Shown: piece after piece, positions 8,184 through 17,730 of the stretch
Position numbering within the stretch: the first letter of the stretch is position 1
Layout of the letters: every line of letters starts with the position of its first letter
NCBI GenBank assembly: GCA_964489705.1
Contig: CAZAZQ010000007.1
Location: 1-64,000 of the forward strand
DNA from: CAZAZQ01 sp964489705
Lineage (GTDB): Bacteria; Zixibacteria; MSB-5A5; GN15; FEB-12
Direction: 5' to 3'
Length of the DNA: 64,000 bases
The notes under the pieces: generated by a model
Databases searched by the model: none
Told to the model about the DNA's origin: nothing
What the model saw: the letters and a program-made list of their open reading frames with translations, nothing else
Program-made: the position numbers and the translations under genes

Positions 8184-11100
8184 ATGAAAGCGATAACAAA
8201 AACATGTTTGGTGATGTTGCTACCCATTGTAGTAATTTCACAAGCACTTGCAGGCACAATACAAGTGAATTTATTTCATGTTATTGACCCTCAGCCCAAT
8301 CCGGAAATATGGAACTATACTGTTTTTGATGCTCAGGGTAATGAAACGGAGTACACTGACTTTGGGATAGAGATTCCTACTGACGAAAACTCTTGGCAAG
8401 TGCAGTTTCCACCGTTCCTTAGTGCCGGAACTCAGTTCAGTTTTGTCGATGAATATTATTTTGACGGATTTGGATGGGTCCACTCTGCCACTTATACTAA
8501 TACATCAGTACTCATAAGCTATATTGGAAAGTACAGATACGACGTCTACTATATAGGTTCTGAGGGAAGTGAAACGTTTGAGGTCTACAATCCCGTGACT
8601 ACATATGGAAATAATAGCGTTGGGAGTGTTCTCCAATTTCGTTGGAATGCCAGTGCAGGAGTCACAGGCCCGGATGGAAACGCAGCTCAATTAACTATTA
8701 AAATAAGACGTGACGGGGGAGAGTGGGAGACTATAGCTTCGGGAATACCATATAATAACAATCCGGTCGAGTATGACTATACCTACGACTGGACGGTGAC
8801 GGAACCTATAGCAAACAGCTGCGATACAAGATATGAGTTGACCGATTATGCAGGCAATTTTGCTACTGACGAGAGACTAAACAACTTTTCTATTACTCCT
8901 AATACTACTGATACGGATGGTGACGGTGTGTACGATTCAGATGACAATTGCATTTCAATACCGAACCCTGGACAAGAAGATTTTGACGGTGACGGTATTG
9001 GTGATGTATGCGATCCTTGTACCGATACTGATGGTGATGGATTTGGCAATCCTGGCTTCTCTGCCAATACGTGTCCTCCAGATCAGTGCGAGGGCTACGA
9101 TGACAACATAGATACCGATGAAGATGGTATTCCAGATGGGTGCGATAACTGTCCGTCAGTAGCTAATCCCGACCAAATGGATTGTAATGCCAATGGTATT
9201 GGCGATGTCTGTGAATCGTCGAGCGGTTGTTCCGATCCGACTAACTGGACGGCAACATATGGCGGTGTAGATGTTGATGAGGCGGTGTTTGTAGAACCAC
9301 TGTATGACACCACCTGGACCTCTGAGGTAACAAGTGTAGCTACGACTATTGATCAGGGCCCTAAGTCGAGGACGATTCCCGTAAATCAGACAATACACTA
9401 TAATTTAACGTACGGTACAGATGATTACCCATGCTATGCACAAATTAAACTCAATGACGTGGTCATGGACAGAATTGACAATGACGGAAGTCATAATAAT
9501 GATATCGATAACACTGTTTCTGGGACATTTGAAGCATCTAGTGGTGACGTTGTTACCGTAGAAGTGGTGGATTTGTCTCAGTCATCTGGAAAAGAGGTCA
9601 TCCGTTCTAAAGCTACCGTGGCCTATACAACGGCACAATTTGAATACGAAACACCTGTCGCTGAAATTGCTTTCAATAGCTATCTGTTTGTCGGAACCAA
9701 AACGAATGAAACGAAAGACTTTTTCATAGCCCGTACTGACGAGTGTGGGGCTATCATCGATTCTATATCGATAGGCACTGATGCGGACGACATCGCCAAA
9801 GGAGCTTGCTTGGCGGCGGCAGGTCATGTTGTCGTCGCTGGGTATTCACAAACTGATAATGACATAAGCATGTATGTAGTTAGATGTCGTATAGATGATA
9901 ATGGAACCTTTGCCCTTCGGTGGGACAAGACGCTTAATTATTCCGAAGATGATCGCGCACAGTCAATTCTCGATGCAGGCAGTTCTTATTTTATTCTCGG
10001 TACTACGAAAGTAGGAGACTACGACAATATCACTCTCATAAACGTAGATAGCTTTAGTAATTTTCACTGGCAGAAGACTTACACGACCGGAACCGATGAT
10101 TTAGCCGGTGAGATAATCCGCGGTGACTTAGCGGGCACGTACTACATTGTTGGAACGGTGGGCGGTCCCCATCAAGCCGACTATGATGTTCGCCTCTTGA
10201 AAGTCGATGGCTATGGTAATGTTTTGGAGAAGGGAACCTTTGGAGAGCCGGGATACTATGAAATCGGTCGTACCATAGCTCTTACCGATAACAACGATAT
10301 AATTATCGGTGGACAGTCAAACCGAAATGGTACTTCTGATATGCTGCTCATGAAAATCAACCAATGGGGACACTTGGTGTGGTCTAAGTTCATTGGTGGC
10401 GATGGGTATGAGAATTGCTATGATCTCCTCGTAAATGGCTCCGACGGGTATATCCTTGTCGGAAGAACTTCGCCTCCTCCCCCCAGCTATTGGGACTGTT
10501 ACTATGTGATGACAGATCCTGATGGTAACGTGGTATATGAAAACACGTACGGAGAAGCTAACGATGATGTCGCTTTTTCGATTAACCCCACATTTGATAA
10601 TAATGGATATATAATGGCGGGGTATTCCGTAGGCAATTGTTCCTATGATTGCTATCTCAAGAAGTTTACGTCCAATTATCCCGCTGCCCCGGAGTTGGTT
10701 AGTCCAATATCGGGAGAGCTGTTCTATGACGTAGAACCTCCATATTTAAACTGGAATGATGTTTCCGGTGCCGACGCGTACACTGTGCAGATAGACAACG
10801 ATCCTGATTTTAGCTCACCACGACTGGAAGAAAGTGGAATAACTACCTCGGGATTTCAGATTCCCTATATGTCGTTAAAGGAGGCAACCTACTATTGGCG
10901 TGTCAGAGGGTATAATTCAACCGCAGGTCATGGTTTCTGGTCATCTTCAGGAACTTTCAATATTAAATACGGCAAACCTGTACTCACTTCACCTCAGGAT
11001 GGGGCTACGGTAGTGACTCACAAGACGACTCGCTTTACGTGGGATAAGCTTGAAGGTACTACAGAAGGATATAATATCCAGATAGCTGCCGACAAAGCCT

Positions 11101-12488
11101 TTACGAACCTTGTTGTTGACGAGACAACGAACAATTGTCCCGACGGTTACTGTAGTTATTCCACCGCTTTTTCCAGTTCGGGTACTTATTTCTGGCGAGT
11201 ACGGTTGATGCGTTACAATTTCTATTGGTCAGATGTTAGAAAGGTCGTTGTTGAGGATATTGCCCCTTCTTGCCCCGTACTGTATAGTTTTAATGGGGAA
11301 GATTTTGTTCAAGAGAATCCCTTGCTGACAGCTTGCGAAGAAAGCGGGTATACCGATATTGTCACTGACTACTATCAGGTTACTTCAACCGTTGTTCCGC
11401 AAGGCGACAACGTTATCTTCCAACTGAGAGAAATGGAAGACGAAATCACCTATCTCAACGACGTAGAACTGATAACGGTTGATCACAGCACTGAGACCAA
11501 AGTGGGCTGTAGTGTTGACGGGCATATCTTTACCTATCTGTCATCGGTTAGCCCCATTTCTGCCGTGGATCAAAACGGCGTTGACTGGGCTGCGGTGCTC
11601 AGCGAACGTGACGATGAGGTTTTCTCCTCAGAAGGAGCAGGCTCCCTCGTGCTTACTTTCCCTAACAAAGGCGGTGAAAGCGGAATCAGCCTTAGCGCTC
11701 CTGCAAAAGGGGACTGCACCAGCAGCGACCCGACCAGTGATAAGTCGAGTGGAACTACTCCGGAAGTGGAGAAGAAGAGGCTTACCGTCGAGCAGTTGGC
11801 CGACAATGGTGAGTGGGTGACGCTGCCGGCGGTGCCGACCCGGGTGAATGCTACGGCGGAGTTTATCATGGGCAGCCAAATCACCACCGAGTCGGATGTT
11901 ATCACCTTCCGCATCTCGTGGGAGGATGGATTTACTGCCGATGAAATCCGTCAGTATGTACCTTCCGATGAAACACCGGAGGTCGAAACCTGGAAAATCG
12001 CTACCCATCGCCTTTCATCTGAAAATGCCAGTGCCAAAGTGTGGTCAGGGTTCACCGGCACCAAACCGCTGATTCTGAAGAAGGGCGATATCTTCGAATT
12101 CAGCTTTGCGGTTGACAAAACCATCGAAAAGGGTATGACCAGAGATTATATCATCAAGGCGACCGGGCGCTATCAGCCTGACTACTCCGTCTACAGCCAT
12201 TTGACGCCGGATGATTTCCACCTGTTTGACAATTACCCGAACCCGTTTAACCCGACCACGACCATCAGCTACAACCTCCCGGCAAAAACCCACGTGAAGC
12301 TGGTGATTTTCAATATCCTCGGTCAAGAAGTCGCTACGCTGGTTGATGAGGTTCAAGATGCCGGTTACCATCAAATAGAATGGGATTCCAAAGACAATAA
12401 CGGCAATACCGTCTCCAGTGGTATCTTCTTCTACAAGTTGATAACGGAGGATTATGTGAACTCCAAGAAGATGATTCTCTTGAAGTAA
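8184..12488 (+). CDS. large exported modular protein with type 3 thrombospondin-like repeats and C-terminal sorting domain
   Basis: The 1434-aa protein starts with a clear signal peptide (cleavage likely after ISQALA). Residues about 240-345 hold calcium-binding thrombospondin type 3-like repeats (DTDGDGVYDSDDNC, DTDEDGIPDGCDNC). About 480-830 is a series of blades of the kind ...DDxxxxxxxxDGGYxxxGxT, as in a beta-propeller (NDIIIGGQSNRNGTSDMLLM). Two fibronectin-III-like units follow (about 835-1030; ATYYWRVRGYN, GTYFWRVRL). The end (about 1345-1434) is the FlgD-like Ig/type A sorting domain (NYPNPFNPTTTISYNLP ... SKKMILLK) used by type IX secretion cargo. It is probably a surface or released adhesin-like protein. 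A perfect terminator follows. The start is supported by AAAGGAAG before ATG. Confidence 0.85.
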   Translation: MKAITKTCLVMLLPIVVISQALAGTIQVNLFHVIDPQPNPEIWNYTVFDAQGNETEYTDFGIEIPTDENSWQVQFPPFLSAGTQFSFVDEYYFDGFGWVHSATYTNTSVLISYIGKYRYDVYYIGSEGSETFEVYNPVTTYGNNSVGSVLQFRWNASAGVTGPDGNAAQLTIKIRRDGGEWETIASGIPYNNNPVEYDYTYDWTVTEPIANSCDTRYELTDYAGNFATDERLNNFSITPNTTDTDGDGVYDSDDNCISIPNPGQEDFDGDGIGDVCDPCTDTDGDGFGNPGFSANTCPPDQCEGYDDNIDTDEDGIPDGCDNCPSVANPDQMDCNANGIGDVCESSSGCSDPTNWTATYGGVDVDEAVFVEPLYDTTWTSEVTSVATTIDQGPKSRTIPVNQTIHYNLTYGTDDYPCYAQIKLNDVVMDRIDNDGSHNNDIDNTVSGTFEASSGDVVTVEVVDLSQSSGKEVIRSKATVAYTTAQFEYETPVAEIAFNSYLFVGTKTNETKDFFIARTDECGAIIDSISIGTDADDIAKGACLAAAGHVVVAGYSQTDNDISMYVVRCRIDDNGTFALRWDKTLNYSEDDRAQSILDAGSSYFILGTTKVGDYDNITLINVDSFSNFHWQKTYTTGTDDLAGEIIRGDLAGTYYIVGTVGGPHQADYDVRLLKVDGYGNVLEKGTFGEPGYYEIGRTIALTDNNDIIIGGQSNRNGTSDMLLMKINQWGHLVWSKFIGGDGYENCYDLLVNGSDGYILVGRTSPPPPSYWDCYYVMTDPDGNVVYENTYGEANDDVAFSINPTFDNNGYIMAGYSVGNCSYDCYLKKFTSNYPAAPELVSPISGELFYDVEPPYLNWNDVSGADAYTVQIDNDPDFSSPRLEESGITTSGFQIPYMSLKEATYYWRVRGYNSTAGHGFWSSSGTFNIKYGKPVLTSPQDGATVVTHKTTRFTWDKLEGTTEGYNIQIAADKAFTNLVVDETTNNCPDGYCSYSTAFSSSGTYFWRVRLMRYNFYWSDVRKVVVEDIAPSCPVLYSFNGEDFVQENPLLTACEESGYTDIVTDYYQVTSTVVPQGDNVIFQLREMEDEITYLNDVELITVDHSTETKVGCSVDGHIFTYLSSVSPISAVDQNGVDWAAVLSERDDEVFSSEGAGSLVLTFPNKGGESGISLSAPAKGDCTSSDPTSDKSSGTTPEVEKKRLTVEQLADNGEWVTLPAVPTRVNATAEFIMGSQITTESDVITFRISWEDGFTADEIRQYVPSDETPEVETWKIATHRLSSENASAKVWSGFTGTKPLILKKGDIFEFSFAVDKTIEKGMTRDYIIKATGRYQPDYSVYSHLTPDDFHLFDNYPNPFNPTTTISYNLPAKTHVKLVIFNILGQEVATLVDEVQDAGYHQIEWDSKDNNGNTVSSGIFFYKLITEDYVNSKKMILLK

Positions 12489-12510
12489 TCAGCGCATCTG
12501 AGTTCACGTG

Positions 12511-12546
12511 AATGGGGTAGGAAGAAAAACCTACCCCATTTTTTTC
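12511..12546 (+). terminator. intrinsic terminator after the 1434-aa protein
   Basis: AATGGGGTAGG (12511-12521) pairs perfectly with CCTACCCCATT (12530-12540) around an 8-nt A-rich loop and runs straight into TTTTTT. Confidence 0.95.
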
Positions 12547-12679
12547 TCGGGTAAGCTCCTTCAACCTGTTGATGCCCCAACACTTAGACAATTTGCTAAA
12601 TTGTCCTTGTCAAATCATTATTAAAGAATAACTTCCCTTTTGCTGTCACATAATGAATCATATAGATTGTGGTCTCAGG

Positions 12680-13216
12680 ATGTCGATTGATCAACTTTGG
12701 GAAAAAGCGGTCGGGGGAGACAAAGATGCGGAAGAAAAGATATTTCAGCATCTTCTTGATAGATTTAAGGTGCTGGCAAGATTAGTAGTATGTAAGGAAG
12801 ATGCGCAAGATGTAGCTCATGAGGCATGCCTGGAAGTAATAAAGGGATATAAAGCCGTCAGGGAACCGTTTGAGTATAACGCATGGGCTCAGCAAATCTT
12901 GAAGCATAAAATTGCAGACTATTATAAGAAAAAGTCGATGGAAAACAATGTATTTACAACGCAAGGGAATACTCAACAATATGAGAGAAATCGAGGTTCG
13001 GGGGATGACCCTGAGGTGATGCGTATTCTGATTGACTGCTTGCGGAAATTGATAGTGGGGTATCCGCGTTATGCTCGTGCCCTCAACTTGGTTCAACTTG
13101 GGTACAAGACAGAGGAGATCTGCGAGAAAATGAATATCAAACGAGCGAATCTCTATGTCATTCTCAATCGGGGACGTTCCTTGCTGAAAAACTGTATGTA
13201 TGGGAGTACCAAGTAA
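12680..13216 (+). CDS. ECF-type RNA polymerase sigma factor
   Basis: The 178-aa protein has the two-domain layout of extracytoplasmic-function sigma factors. Region 2 covers about residues 15-95 (EDAQDVAHEACLEVIKGY is the core-binding segment, NAWAQQILKHKIADYYKKK is region 2.3/2.4-like). Region 4 covers about 115-175 (LGYKTEEICEKMNIKRANLYVILNRGRSLL as the -35-binding helix-turn-helix). I prefer ATG 12680 (MSIDQLWEKA) because relatives begin in this way; an in-frame ATG at 12653 would add nine residues. Only 3 bases separate its stop from a zinc-type anti-sigma gene, the usual arrangement for an ECF sigma and its regulator. Confidence 0.85.
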   Translation: MSIDQLWEKAVGGDKDAEEKIFQHLLDRFKVLARLVVCKEDAQDVAHEACLEVIKGYKAVREPFEYNAWAQQILKHKIADYYKKKSMENNVFTTQGNTQQYERNRGSGDDPEVMRILIDCLRKLIVGYPRYARALNLVQLGYKTEEICEKMNIKRANLYVILNRGRSLLKNCMYGSTK

Positions 13217-13219
13217 GCT

Positions 13220-13903
13220 ATGAGTCAGCGATGCACAAATACGGAACTCGGAAAACTGCTTCATGCGTACGAACTGGGGTTGTTGGATGAAAAAGAGAAA
13301 GATCTCTTTGAAACGCATCTGCTTTCTTGTGACTTTTGTTTCGAGGAGCTGAAGAAATTCATGCCGCAAGCAGCCTTATTGCGTTCGTCACCGGAAGTCG
13401 GAAAAGAGCTTTCAGAAGGCTTAAGTGAAGGTGATGATTCTCTATCGCTTGGCGGTAAGTTGAAAAAGTATCTTTTACCTGAGGTTCCGATGATTTTCAA
13501 ACCGGCGTTTCTCTACCTTGTTATTTTACTTGTCATTGGCTCATCATTTGTGATGTTTCATCAGTCCAAAAACGGAAGTTCCGCTATTCGACCATTTCAA
13601 ATGATTGTCTTTATGACAACCCGCTCGGTTTCAACGCCAGTGTTTTCAACGGACCGGAAAATAGACGGAGCGATTTTTTTCCGGTGCCCGCAGGTTATTG
13701 CGGGCAAAGAGTATCGATTGGAAATCCTTTCAGATGACACTCAGGACGTTGTTTTTCTCAATGAGCATTTCCGTGATTTCGACGACAATCAGACCGCTCG
13801 TTTGATCTATCCCTACCCTCTCATGGAAAAGGGAGAATACACCCTTTTCGTAAAGGATGACAAGCAGAAGGAATTGTGTCGTTACGGATTTAGAATAGAA
13901 TAA
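13220..13903 (+). CDS. zinc-type (zf-HC2) membrane anti-sigma factor
   Basis: The 227-aa protein starts with a zinc-binding anti-sigma domain: LHAYELGLLDEKEKDLFETH followed by LLSCDFC, giving the H-x3-C-x2-C motif at about residues 34-41. A single membrane helix lies at about 94-112 (AFLYLVILLVIGSSFVMFH). The C-terminal domain outside the membrane (about 125-227) is beta-rich, with IDGAIFFRCPQVIAGKEYRLEIL and a final GEYTLFVKDD. The pattern suggests that an envelope signal read by the outer domain frees the sigma factor encoded just upstream. Gene order and spacing support a pair. In many FCB genomes such pairs sit with CHAT proteins, but here the CHAT gene is 5 kb away and on the other strand. 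Confidence 0.82.
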   Translation: MSQRCTNTELGKLLHAYELGLLDEKEKDLFETHLLSCDFCFEELKKFMPQAALLRSSPEVGKELSEGLSEGDDSLSLGGKLKKYLLPEVPMIFKPAFLYLVILLVIGSSFVMFHQSKNGSSAIRPFQMIVFMTTRSVSTPVFSTDRKIDGAIFFRCPQVIAGKEYRLEILSDDTQDVVFLNEHFRDFDDNQTARLIYPYPLMEKGEYTLFVKDDKQKELCRYGFRIE

Positions 13904-14117
13904 GATAACGACGAAACTTTATGGAGTGGCAGAAGCCACCGTGCAGGAGTTCGATCTCTCGCTTTTCAAGTAAGGTTTCGTGGGATATTGCTGAATCATG
14001 GGGAAAAAGGGCTAGGTGTTGCCTCACTTTTCGCTTGGTGGCAGGGGGGTTGGCATTACCTTGGGGGTAGGAACAAGGATAACAACAGCGTCTGACGCGA
14101 GGGCATAAGAGGTCGGT

Positions 14118-14436
14118 ATGACCGGCGGATTTGAATCTATCAATCTTTCCATCACCTGCCCGGAAAAGCGTACCCTTGAGGTTGCCGTCAAAGACGAGGG
14201 CGGCAATACCATCGCACACCACAGCGCTCCTCCTCTGGCTGGTCAGTTTGTTTTTCTCCCTGCGGGTCTTCAAGACGAGAAAATATCACTACCATAGCAA
14301 CTCACCCGACGAGGCTAAAGAGACTTTCAACCACATCGCCGCTTTTAAGCACCGGCAGTTGAACTGCGCGTACGCCGTCTTTTGCATCGGCTTTCTTGTT
14401 GCCCTGGCGGCAATCGGCTACTGGCTGGCTCCCTGA
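14118..14436 (+). pseudogene. remnant of a small two-helix membrane protein, probably frameshifted
   Basis: From ATG 14118 one frame reads MTGGFESINLSITCPEKRTL and onward as a beta-like soluble segment until TAG at 14295. A second frame, open 14131-14436, becomes protein-like from about 14225: LLLWLVSLFFSLRVF, a polar stretch (DEAKETFNHIAAFKHRQ) and a second membrane helix (YAVFCIGFLVALAAIGYWL). Joining both by a frameshift near 14230 gives a believable protein with a soluble head and two helices. The stretch 13904-14117 upstream also contains coding-like text broken by stops. I recognise no family. It could instead be an intact 101-aa gene using the second frame only. Confidence 0.4.
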
Positions 14437-14704
14437 CGTATCACCGTCCACCGTACCCGTCTCTGTTGTCGGAGGTGCTTGCGGGGAATAGCGTTAGGGG
14501 CGTTTCGAGACTTTCCTTTAGGGACTTTATTATACATTTTCCTGCCGAAATTATACTCATTCTTTTTCGATTTTTTGTGATTTTCTCTTGACGAACCCAA
14601 AAAACTTTGTTATTTTTTTCACGAGCTACCGACGGAAGTCGGAAAACGTGCCGGTCGGCGGCTGGGATAGCGAGCGAGCTCGTTAACATATTTTGGGGTA
14701 ATAT

Positions 14705-16225
14705 ATGCAAGTTATCTGCATATCCCGCGGGAGTCAGAGTCGAGGTGAAGAGTTTGCCGAAAAGCTCGCGGCAAATCTTGGCTACGAATGTATCAGCCGG
14801 GAACAACTGGTCGAAGAAGCAATCCGCCAAAAAATTCCCATCGGCAAGCTGGAAACCGCCATCATCAAGCCGCATATCTTCACCGAAGAATTAGCCCTCG
14901 AACTGGAACACTACAAAGCGCTGGTCACTTCCATCCTCTGTGAAAAAGCCCTCAAAAACAGCATCGTCTACCACGGACGCACCGGACACCTCTTGTTGAA
15001 AGGAATCGACCACGTCTTCAAAATTCGGGTCGAGTCCGACTTGACCTACCGCATCCCGTACGTGATGAAAGCGCTCAACATCTCCCGGCAGAAAGCCGAA
15101 CGCTATATCGAGCAAATCGAAGAAGACCGCCGAAAATGGGTCAAACAGTTCTACAACGTCGAGTGGAACGTCTTCACGCTCTATGACTTGGTGCTCAACC
15201 TGACGCAGATGAGCGTCGACAATGCCGCTGCCGCCGTCTGTCACATGGCGCAACTGCCGGAGTTCCAAGCTACCCCCGCTTCCATCAGCAAGCTCAAGGA
15301 TTTGTACCTGGCGTCGCAAGCGCGGTTGATTCTGGCGACCAACCCGAAATCCCGCCGGATGAATATCCAGGTAAAAGCGATGAACGGTGTCGTCCATCTT
15401 ACCTATTTGGGCCATGAGGTAAAGCAGTGCTCCATGCTGACTGACGCCCTCAAAGAGCTGGAGGGAGTGCGGGAAATCGTCTGTACCAAAGCCGACACCA
15501 CCATCCTGTGGATTCAAGAGCGGTTTGACGACGATGACGAATCGTACAAGCACGTTCTTTCGCTGGCGCGTACTTGGGGGGCGGCGGTGGAGCTTATCAA
15601 AATTATTCCCTGCGAAGAATCAGACCTGGTGATAGAGCGGAAAAGTGAAGAGAGTCGTCCTTCTTCGTACCCTTGGCACGACGACACGGTCGTTATCGAT
15701 AATACGGAGCGGGAAGAGCAGGAGCCGATGGAGCGTTTGCCCGAAGATGTGGCAATGATTTACGAGAAGTTGATTCGGGACGGCAAAGCGGGAGGAGCGC
15801 GAGTGGTGTCTTGCAATCTCAAGGCGCTGTTGAACTCCATCGACCGGTCGGTGAACTACCGTCTGATTATTCTCGACAAAATCTTTTTGGAAAAAGGCGA
15901 GGCGCTGCAAAGACGGCTCACTCAAGAGTGGGCGAACTTCCTGTCCGATTCTCTGAAAACGCCGGTTATTACCCTGGAAGAGCTGATTTCGAGGTATCAT
16001 TTCGGACCGAAGCAAGCCGTCCGGCTGGCGGTCTTTTCCGCCTTAACCGCCTTGATAATATTCGTCCTTTTCCACTTCGACACCGAAATAATCTCGTTTC
16101 TCTCCAAAAGCGGCACCTCGTGGCGGATTATCGAAACCCTGTGTATTGTCACGTTCGTCCCGTTTTTTGCTTTCACCTACAGTACCGTCACCGGTCTGGT
16201 GTTGAAGCTGATCAAGCTGGATTAA
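14705..16225 (+). CDS. cytidylate-kinase-like / BON / membrane protein
   Basis: The 506-aa protein begins with a cytidylate-kinase-like domain (about residues 1-200; MQVICISRGSQSRGEEFAEKLA is the degenerate P-loop start, then LGYECISREQLVEEA and VYHGRTGHLLL). A BON-like domain (about 205-275, MNIQVKAMNGVVHLTYLGHE) and a second small region follow. The C-terminus has two membrane helices (about 438-458 and 475-500). This is not a housekeeping cytidylate kinase: the canonical GxxGxGK(S/T) loop is replaced by SRGSQSRGEE, so activity is uncertain. It leads an operon with a TauE/SafE permease (12-nt gap), a response regulator and a histidine kinase. I have seen this gene set together in deltaproteobacteria, which implies a conserved signalling or transport unit. 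Its ligand is unknown. Confidence 0.8.
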   Translation: MQVICISRGSQSRGEEFAEKLAANLGYECISREQLVEEAIRQKIPIGKLETAIIKPHIFTEELALELEHYKALVTSILCEKALKNSIVYHGRTGHLLLKGIDHVFKIRVESDLTYRIPYVMKALNISRQKAERYIEQIEEDRRKWVKQFYNVEWNVFTLYDLVLNLTQMSVDNAAAAVCHMAQLPEFQATPASISKLKDLYLASQARLILATNPKSRRMNIQVKAMNGVVHLTYLGHEVKQCSMLTDALKELEGVREIVCTKADTTILWIQERFDDDDESYKHVLSLARTWGAAVELIKIIPCEESDLVIERKSEESRPSSYPWHDDTVVIDNTEREEQEPMERLPEDVAMIYEKLIRDGKAGGARVVSCNLKALLNSIDRSVNYRLIILDKIFLEKGEALQRRLTQEWANFLSDSLKTPVITLEELISRYHFGPKQAVRLAVFSALTALIIFVLFHFDTEIISFLSKSGTSWRIIETLCIVTFVPFFAFTYSTVTGLVLKLIKLD

Positions 16226-16237
16226 AAGAAGGGAAGA

Positions 16238-17311
16238 ATGTCTATGGGAGAGTTGTTTATATCGCTTTCAACGGCGGATTGTCTGCAAATAGTTCTGATT
16301 GGTTTCATCGGCGGGGTGCTGAGTGGCTTCATTGGGAGCGGGGGGGCGTTTTTCATGACGCCCGGCATGATGAATATCGGCGTACAAGGGGTCATCGCTG
16401 TCGGCTCCAACATCACTCATAAATTCGGTAAGGCGATGGTCGGCTCGCGGAAGCACGGGGAAATGGGGCACGTAGACAAAAAACTGGGTATTTTCATGCT
16501 CATCACCTCGTTGGTTGGTATCTGGCTTGCGGTGCTGGTTTCCACTCACCTTTTCGGTATCAAAGGTTCCCACGGGGCGAAAGGAGCGGCGGCAAACCTG
16601 TATATCAGCCTTGTCTTTGTAGTGATTCTCTTGATAGTGTCCTTGTCGATGCTTCGAGATTTGTTGCGAAAAGACCGAACCGACGAAGGAGGACCGTCCA
16701 AGAGCATCGCCCAGTATTTGGCGAAGCTCAATCTCTGCCCGGTGATTTACTTCCCCGTGGCGGATGTGAAAATTTCCCTCTGGGTACTGATGACGGTCGG
16801 GCTTGCCACCGGGTATCTCGCCGGAACGATCGGGGTTGGCGGCTTTATCGGCGTCCCGGCGATGATTTATATCTTCGGCGTTCCGACGGCGGTGGCGGCG
16901 GGAACGGAACTGTTTCTGGCGATGTTCATGGGGGCGTTCGGCGCCATCAACTATGCCCTGAAGGGATTTGTCGACATCCGGCTGGTGGTTCTTCTGTACT
17001 TGGGATCGCTCATGGGTATCTATATCGGCGCTTATGGGACGAAGGTGGTGAAAGAAAAGACCATCCGCTTGGTTACGGGTGTTATCATTCTTCTCTGTGT
17101 CATCAGTCGGGCTATCGCTATCCCTATCTACCTCGACCAACTGGACGTGGTTCATTGGGTAGATCCTTCCCAGTACGAGCTTCTTAACGGTATCAGCAAG
17201 GGGGTGCTGTATGCCAGCGGGATAAGCGGGGTGTTGATTATTTTAGTCAATGTCGCCAAGGCGTACGTCAAGAAGAGGCAGGTGCATGCCTCGATTGTGA
17301 CGAAGACATAG
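16238..17311 (+). CDS. TauE/SafE-family permease
   Basis: The 357-aa protein has eight or nine membrane helices and the two glycine-rich repeats of the TauE/SafE (sulfite exporter/anion permease) family: GFIGGVLSGFIGSGGAFFMTP near residues 20-45 and TGYLAGTIGVGGFIGVPAMI near 190-210. A charged loop lies between the halves (RKDRTDEGGPSK). Family members move sulfite, sulfonates or other small anions, but the substrate cannot be read from sequence. AAGGGAAG precedes ATG 16238. It sits inside the operon 14705-19303, so the phosphorelay downstream may sense or control the transported anion. Confidence 0.85.
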   Translation: MSMGELFISLSTADCLQIVLIGFIGGVLSGFIGSGGAFFMTPGMMNIGVQGVIAVGSNITHKFGKAMVGSRKHGEMGHVDKKLGIFMLITSLVGIWLAVLVSTHLFGIKGSHGAKGAAANLYISLVFVVILLIVSLSMLRDLLRKDRTDEGGPSKSIAQYLAKLNLCPVIYFPVADVKISLWVLMTVGLATGYLAGTIGVGGFIGVPAMIYIFGVPTAVAAGTELFLAMFMGAFGAINYALKGFVDIRLVVLLYLGSLMGIYIGAYGTKVVKEKTIRLVTGVIILLCVISRAIAIPIYLDQLDVVHWVDPSQYELLNGISKGVLYASGISGVLIILVNVAKAYVKKRQVHASIVTKT

Positions 17312-17337
17312 AGAGACAACAAGGCAAGGTGAGGAGA

Positions 17338-17730
17338 ATGGCAAAACGAGCGTTGGAGATATGTGTCATCGATGATGAGGAGATTGTTTGTAAGCGGTTG
17401 AAACAGGTTTTGACAAAAGCGGGGCATAGCGTCGAGACTTTTGTCGACAGCCGCTCGGCGATAACCCGCATTGATGAAAAACACTTTGATGTGGTGGTGA
17501 CCGATATTCGGATGGACAATATCGACGGGATGGAAGTGTTGGACCGAGTCTTGAAAAAAGGGGAACGGACCAAGGTTATCCTCATCACCGGGTATGCCAC
17601 CATCGAAATTGCCCGAGAAGCTCAGCTCAAAGGGGCGTACGATTTTATTTCGAAACCGTTCAAGCCCCAAGAACTTCAGAGCGTGATAGAGCAAGCCGCT
17701 CGGGATTTAGAGAAAGATGGAGAAAAATAA
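17338..17730 (+). CDS. single-domain response regulator
   Basis: The 130-aa protein is a receiver domain only. The acidic pair is at D12-D13 (VIDDEE), the phosphoacceptor is D56 (VVVTDIRMD), the Thr is in LITGYA and the Lys is in ISKPFKP. No output domain follows, so it acts as a phosphate shuttle or through protein contact. AAGGTGAGGAGA just before ATG 17338 favours this start over the GTG nine bases upstream. It overlaps the histidine kinase by 14 bases, which fits coupled translation and a cognate pair. Confidence 0.92.
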   Translation: MAKRALEICVIDDEEIVCKRLKQVLTKAGHSVETFVDSRSAITRIDEKHFDVVVTDIRMDNIDGMEVLDRVLKKGERTKVILITGYATIEIAREAQLKGAYDFISKPFKPQELQSVIEQAARDLEKDGEK

